A stretch of 64,000 bases of DNA, taken from assembly GCA_045128275.1 (NCBI GenBank), contig JBGVRH010000074.1:62001-126000 (forward strand), given 5' to 3'. This DNA is from CAMEON01 sp045128275. GTDB taxonomy: Bacteria > Bacillota > Clostridia > Oscillospirales > CAG-272. Of this stretch, positions 62,805 through 64,000 are shown piece after piece. Position numbers and translations under genes: made by a program. Position 1 is the stretch's first letter; every line of letters begins with the position of its first letter. The notes under the pieces are model-generated. The model was not told the DNA's origin, ran no database searches, and saw only the letters and a program-made list of their open reading frames with translations.

Positions 62805-64000
62805 ATGACCGATTTGAAGCAATTACTAAAGGACAACGGTGTCGTCGGCGCAGGCGGTGCGGGCTTCCCCTCCTACTGCAAGCTGGCCGAGGGTGCCGAC
62901 ACTTTGATCATCAACGCCGTGGAGTGTGAGCCTCTGCTCTACACCAGCTACACCCTCCTGCAAAACCGCATCCGCGACATCGTCATCGGTATGCGTGCCG
63001 TCATGGAATATGCCCACATCGAGCGAGGCCTCATCGCCGTCAAGGACTACCGCGCCGCCAAGCTGGGGTACTCCGACGGACAGGAGCTGGCCCAGGGCGT
63101 GTTCATTAAGTACGTTCCCAACGTCTACCCCATGGGTGACGAGATCAACCTCATCTACACCGTCACGGGCCGCGTGGTGGCTCCCGGCCAGCTGCCCATT
63201 ACCCAGAAGGTCATCGTCTTCAACACCGAGACCATGCACAACATCGGTCTGGTGGTGCAGTACGGTCAGCCCGTAACCAAGACCTACCTGACCCTGTCGG
63301 GCGATATCCCCGAGGCCTTCTGCGTGAAGGTGCCTCTGGGTATGAAGATCTCCGAGGTTCTGGAGACTCTGAAGGTCAAGGTTCCCGACACCCACGTGGT
63401 CATCGACGGCGGCCCCTCCATGGGTAACATCGTCAACCCCAACGTGGACGTGGTCAAGAAGCCCACCTCGGGTCTGCTGATCCTGCCCAAGGACATCCCC
63501 GCCGTCCGCACCAAGCTCCGCTCCGCCGAGGAGAACTTCCGCATGGCCGCCTCGGTCTGCTGTCAGTGCACCCGTTGCACCGATCTCTGCCCCAGACACC
63601 TGTTGGGCTACCCTCTGGAGCCTCACAAGATGATCCGCTCCACCCTCTCCGCCGCCCAGGCCGATCCCGAGCTGATCAAGACCGCCACCATGTGCTGCGG
63701 CTGCGGCATCTGCGGTCTGCTGGCCTGCTGCCAGGAGATCTCCCCCATGCAGGTTATCAAGGAGTACAAGGGCATTCTGGCCAAGAACCGCATCAAGTAT
63801 GTGGCCAACCCCGCCGAGCAGTTCACCGCTTCCCCCGAGCGCGAGTATCGCATGATCAGCGCGGGCAAGTGGAAGGAGGTACTGGGCGTGGCCAAGTACG
63901 ACAAGTTCCCCCCCACCTACATCGACGAGAAGCTGAAGGCCAAGGAGGTGCACGTCCCCATGGTTCAGCACATCGGCGCTCCCGCCATCCCCATCGTCAA
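62805..64000 (+). CDS. RnfC/PduS-like flavo-iron-sulfur protein (partial, cut by window end)
   Basis: 398 residues visible, 3' end beyond the window. The N-terminal VGAGGAGFPSYCKL and INAVECEPLL are the flavin/NADH-binding start of RnfC-like proteins; the middle has a SLBB-like part (PLGMKISEVLETLKV). Two [4Fe-4S] sets are present: CCQCTRCTDLCPR and CCGCGICGLLACCQ. PduS homologues move electrons across or within microcompartments, reducing cobalamin in Pdu; in fucose-type compartments the role is probably NADH reoxidation. The start ATG at 62805 follows GAAGG. Confidence 0.92.
   Translation, partial: MTDLKQLLKDNGVVGAGGAGFPSYCKLAEGADTLIINAVECEPLLYTSYTLLQNRIRDIVIGMRAVMEYAHIERGLIAVKDYRAAKLGYSDGQELAQGVFIKYVPNVYPMGDEINLIYTVTGRVVAPGQLPITQKVIVFNTETMHNIGLVVQYGQPVTKTYLTLSGDIPEAFCVKVPLGMKISEVLETLKVKVPDTHVVIDGGPSMGNIVNPNVDVVKKPTSGLLILPKDIPAVRTKLRSAEENFRMAASVCCQCTRCTDLCPRHLLGYPLEPHKMIRSTLSAAQADPELIKTATMCCGCGICGLLACCQEISPMQVIKEYKGILAKNRIKYVANPAEQFTASPEREYRMISAGKWKEVLGVAKYDKFPPTYIDEKLKAKEVHVPMVQHIGAPAIPIV

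Overview
The window looks like chromosome from an uncultured, GC-rich, endospore-lineage member of Clostridia (Bacillota), probably from an animal gut. The reasons are SpoVT, the TrmK/Nif3 pair, AGGAGG ribosome sites, very regular TTGACA-N17-TATAAT promoters, CUT1 sugar transporters without a dedicated ATPase, many lipoproteins with Thr/Glu/Pro-rich linkers, and a fucose/rhamnose-type microcompartment. Family-level placement is not possible from sequence reading alone.

Layout. 1-8.3 kb: a partial gene, an MBL hydrolase-gltX-glnS-DUF1294 operon, an unknown gene, an SH3b lipoprotein, a nitroreductase and spoVT. 8.4-24.3 kb: one 15.5-kb minus-strand operon with a giant substrate-binding protein, two pairs of CUT1 permeases, an NHL-propeller/YIP1 membrane fusion and a 1915-residue DUF5696-like secreted protein. 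It lies behind a strong promoter and a structured leader RNA of about 390 nt. 24.3-30.3 kb: an rRNA methyltransferase, two unknown genes and a GH4 glycosidase whose 3' end is repeated beyond an AT-rich TerB_N-like gene. 30.3-34.3 kb: an amino-acid ABC transporter whose binding protein appears circularly permuted, then a low-GC islet (RAYT transposase plus SUKH protein) bounded by inverted repeats. 34.3-38 kb: PAP2-like protein, Nif3, TrmK, DUF1858 protein and ROK glucokinase. 38-53.6 kb: membrane and glycosyl transferases and a set of secreted glycan enzymes (GH99/71-like, sialate O-acetylesterase, another TIM-barrel lipoprotein, GH123) with a Gfo/Idh/MocA oxidoreductase and a sugar isomerase, interrupted by tRNA-Val(GAC). 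53.7-54.7 kb: a DUF3990/DUF3791 cassette between two near-identical terminators. 55-64 kb: a bacterial microcompartment locus (ackA, class II aldolase, CoA-acylating aldehyde dehydrogenase, Zn alcohol dehydrogenase, four hexameric shell proteins, PduL, a pentameric vertex protein and an RnfC/PduS-like protein cut by the window end).

How it fits together. The secreted esterase and hexosaminidase-like enzymes suggest foraging on acetylated, amino-sugar-rich host glycans. The GH4 enzyme, glucokinase, oxidoreductase and isomerase would process the released sugars. The microcompartment would convert deoxysugar-derived lactaldehyde to an acyl phosphate and, through AckA, to ATP.

The most unusual points are the permuted binding protein, the giant seven-gene transport operon with its structured leader, and four loci where the 3' end of a gene (or its terminator) is repeated just beyond a small insert. 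That last pattern resembles integration that restores a gene's 3' end.
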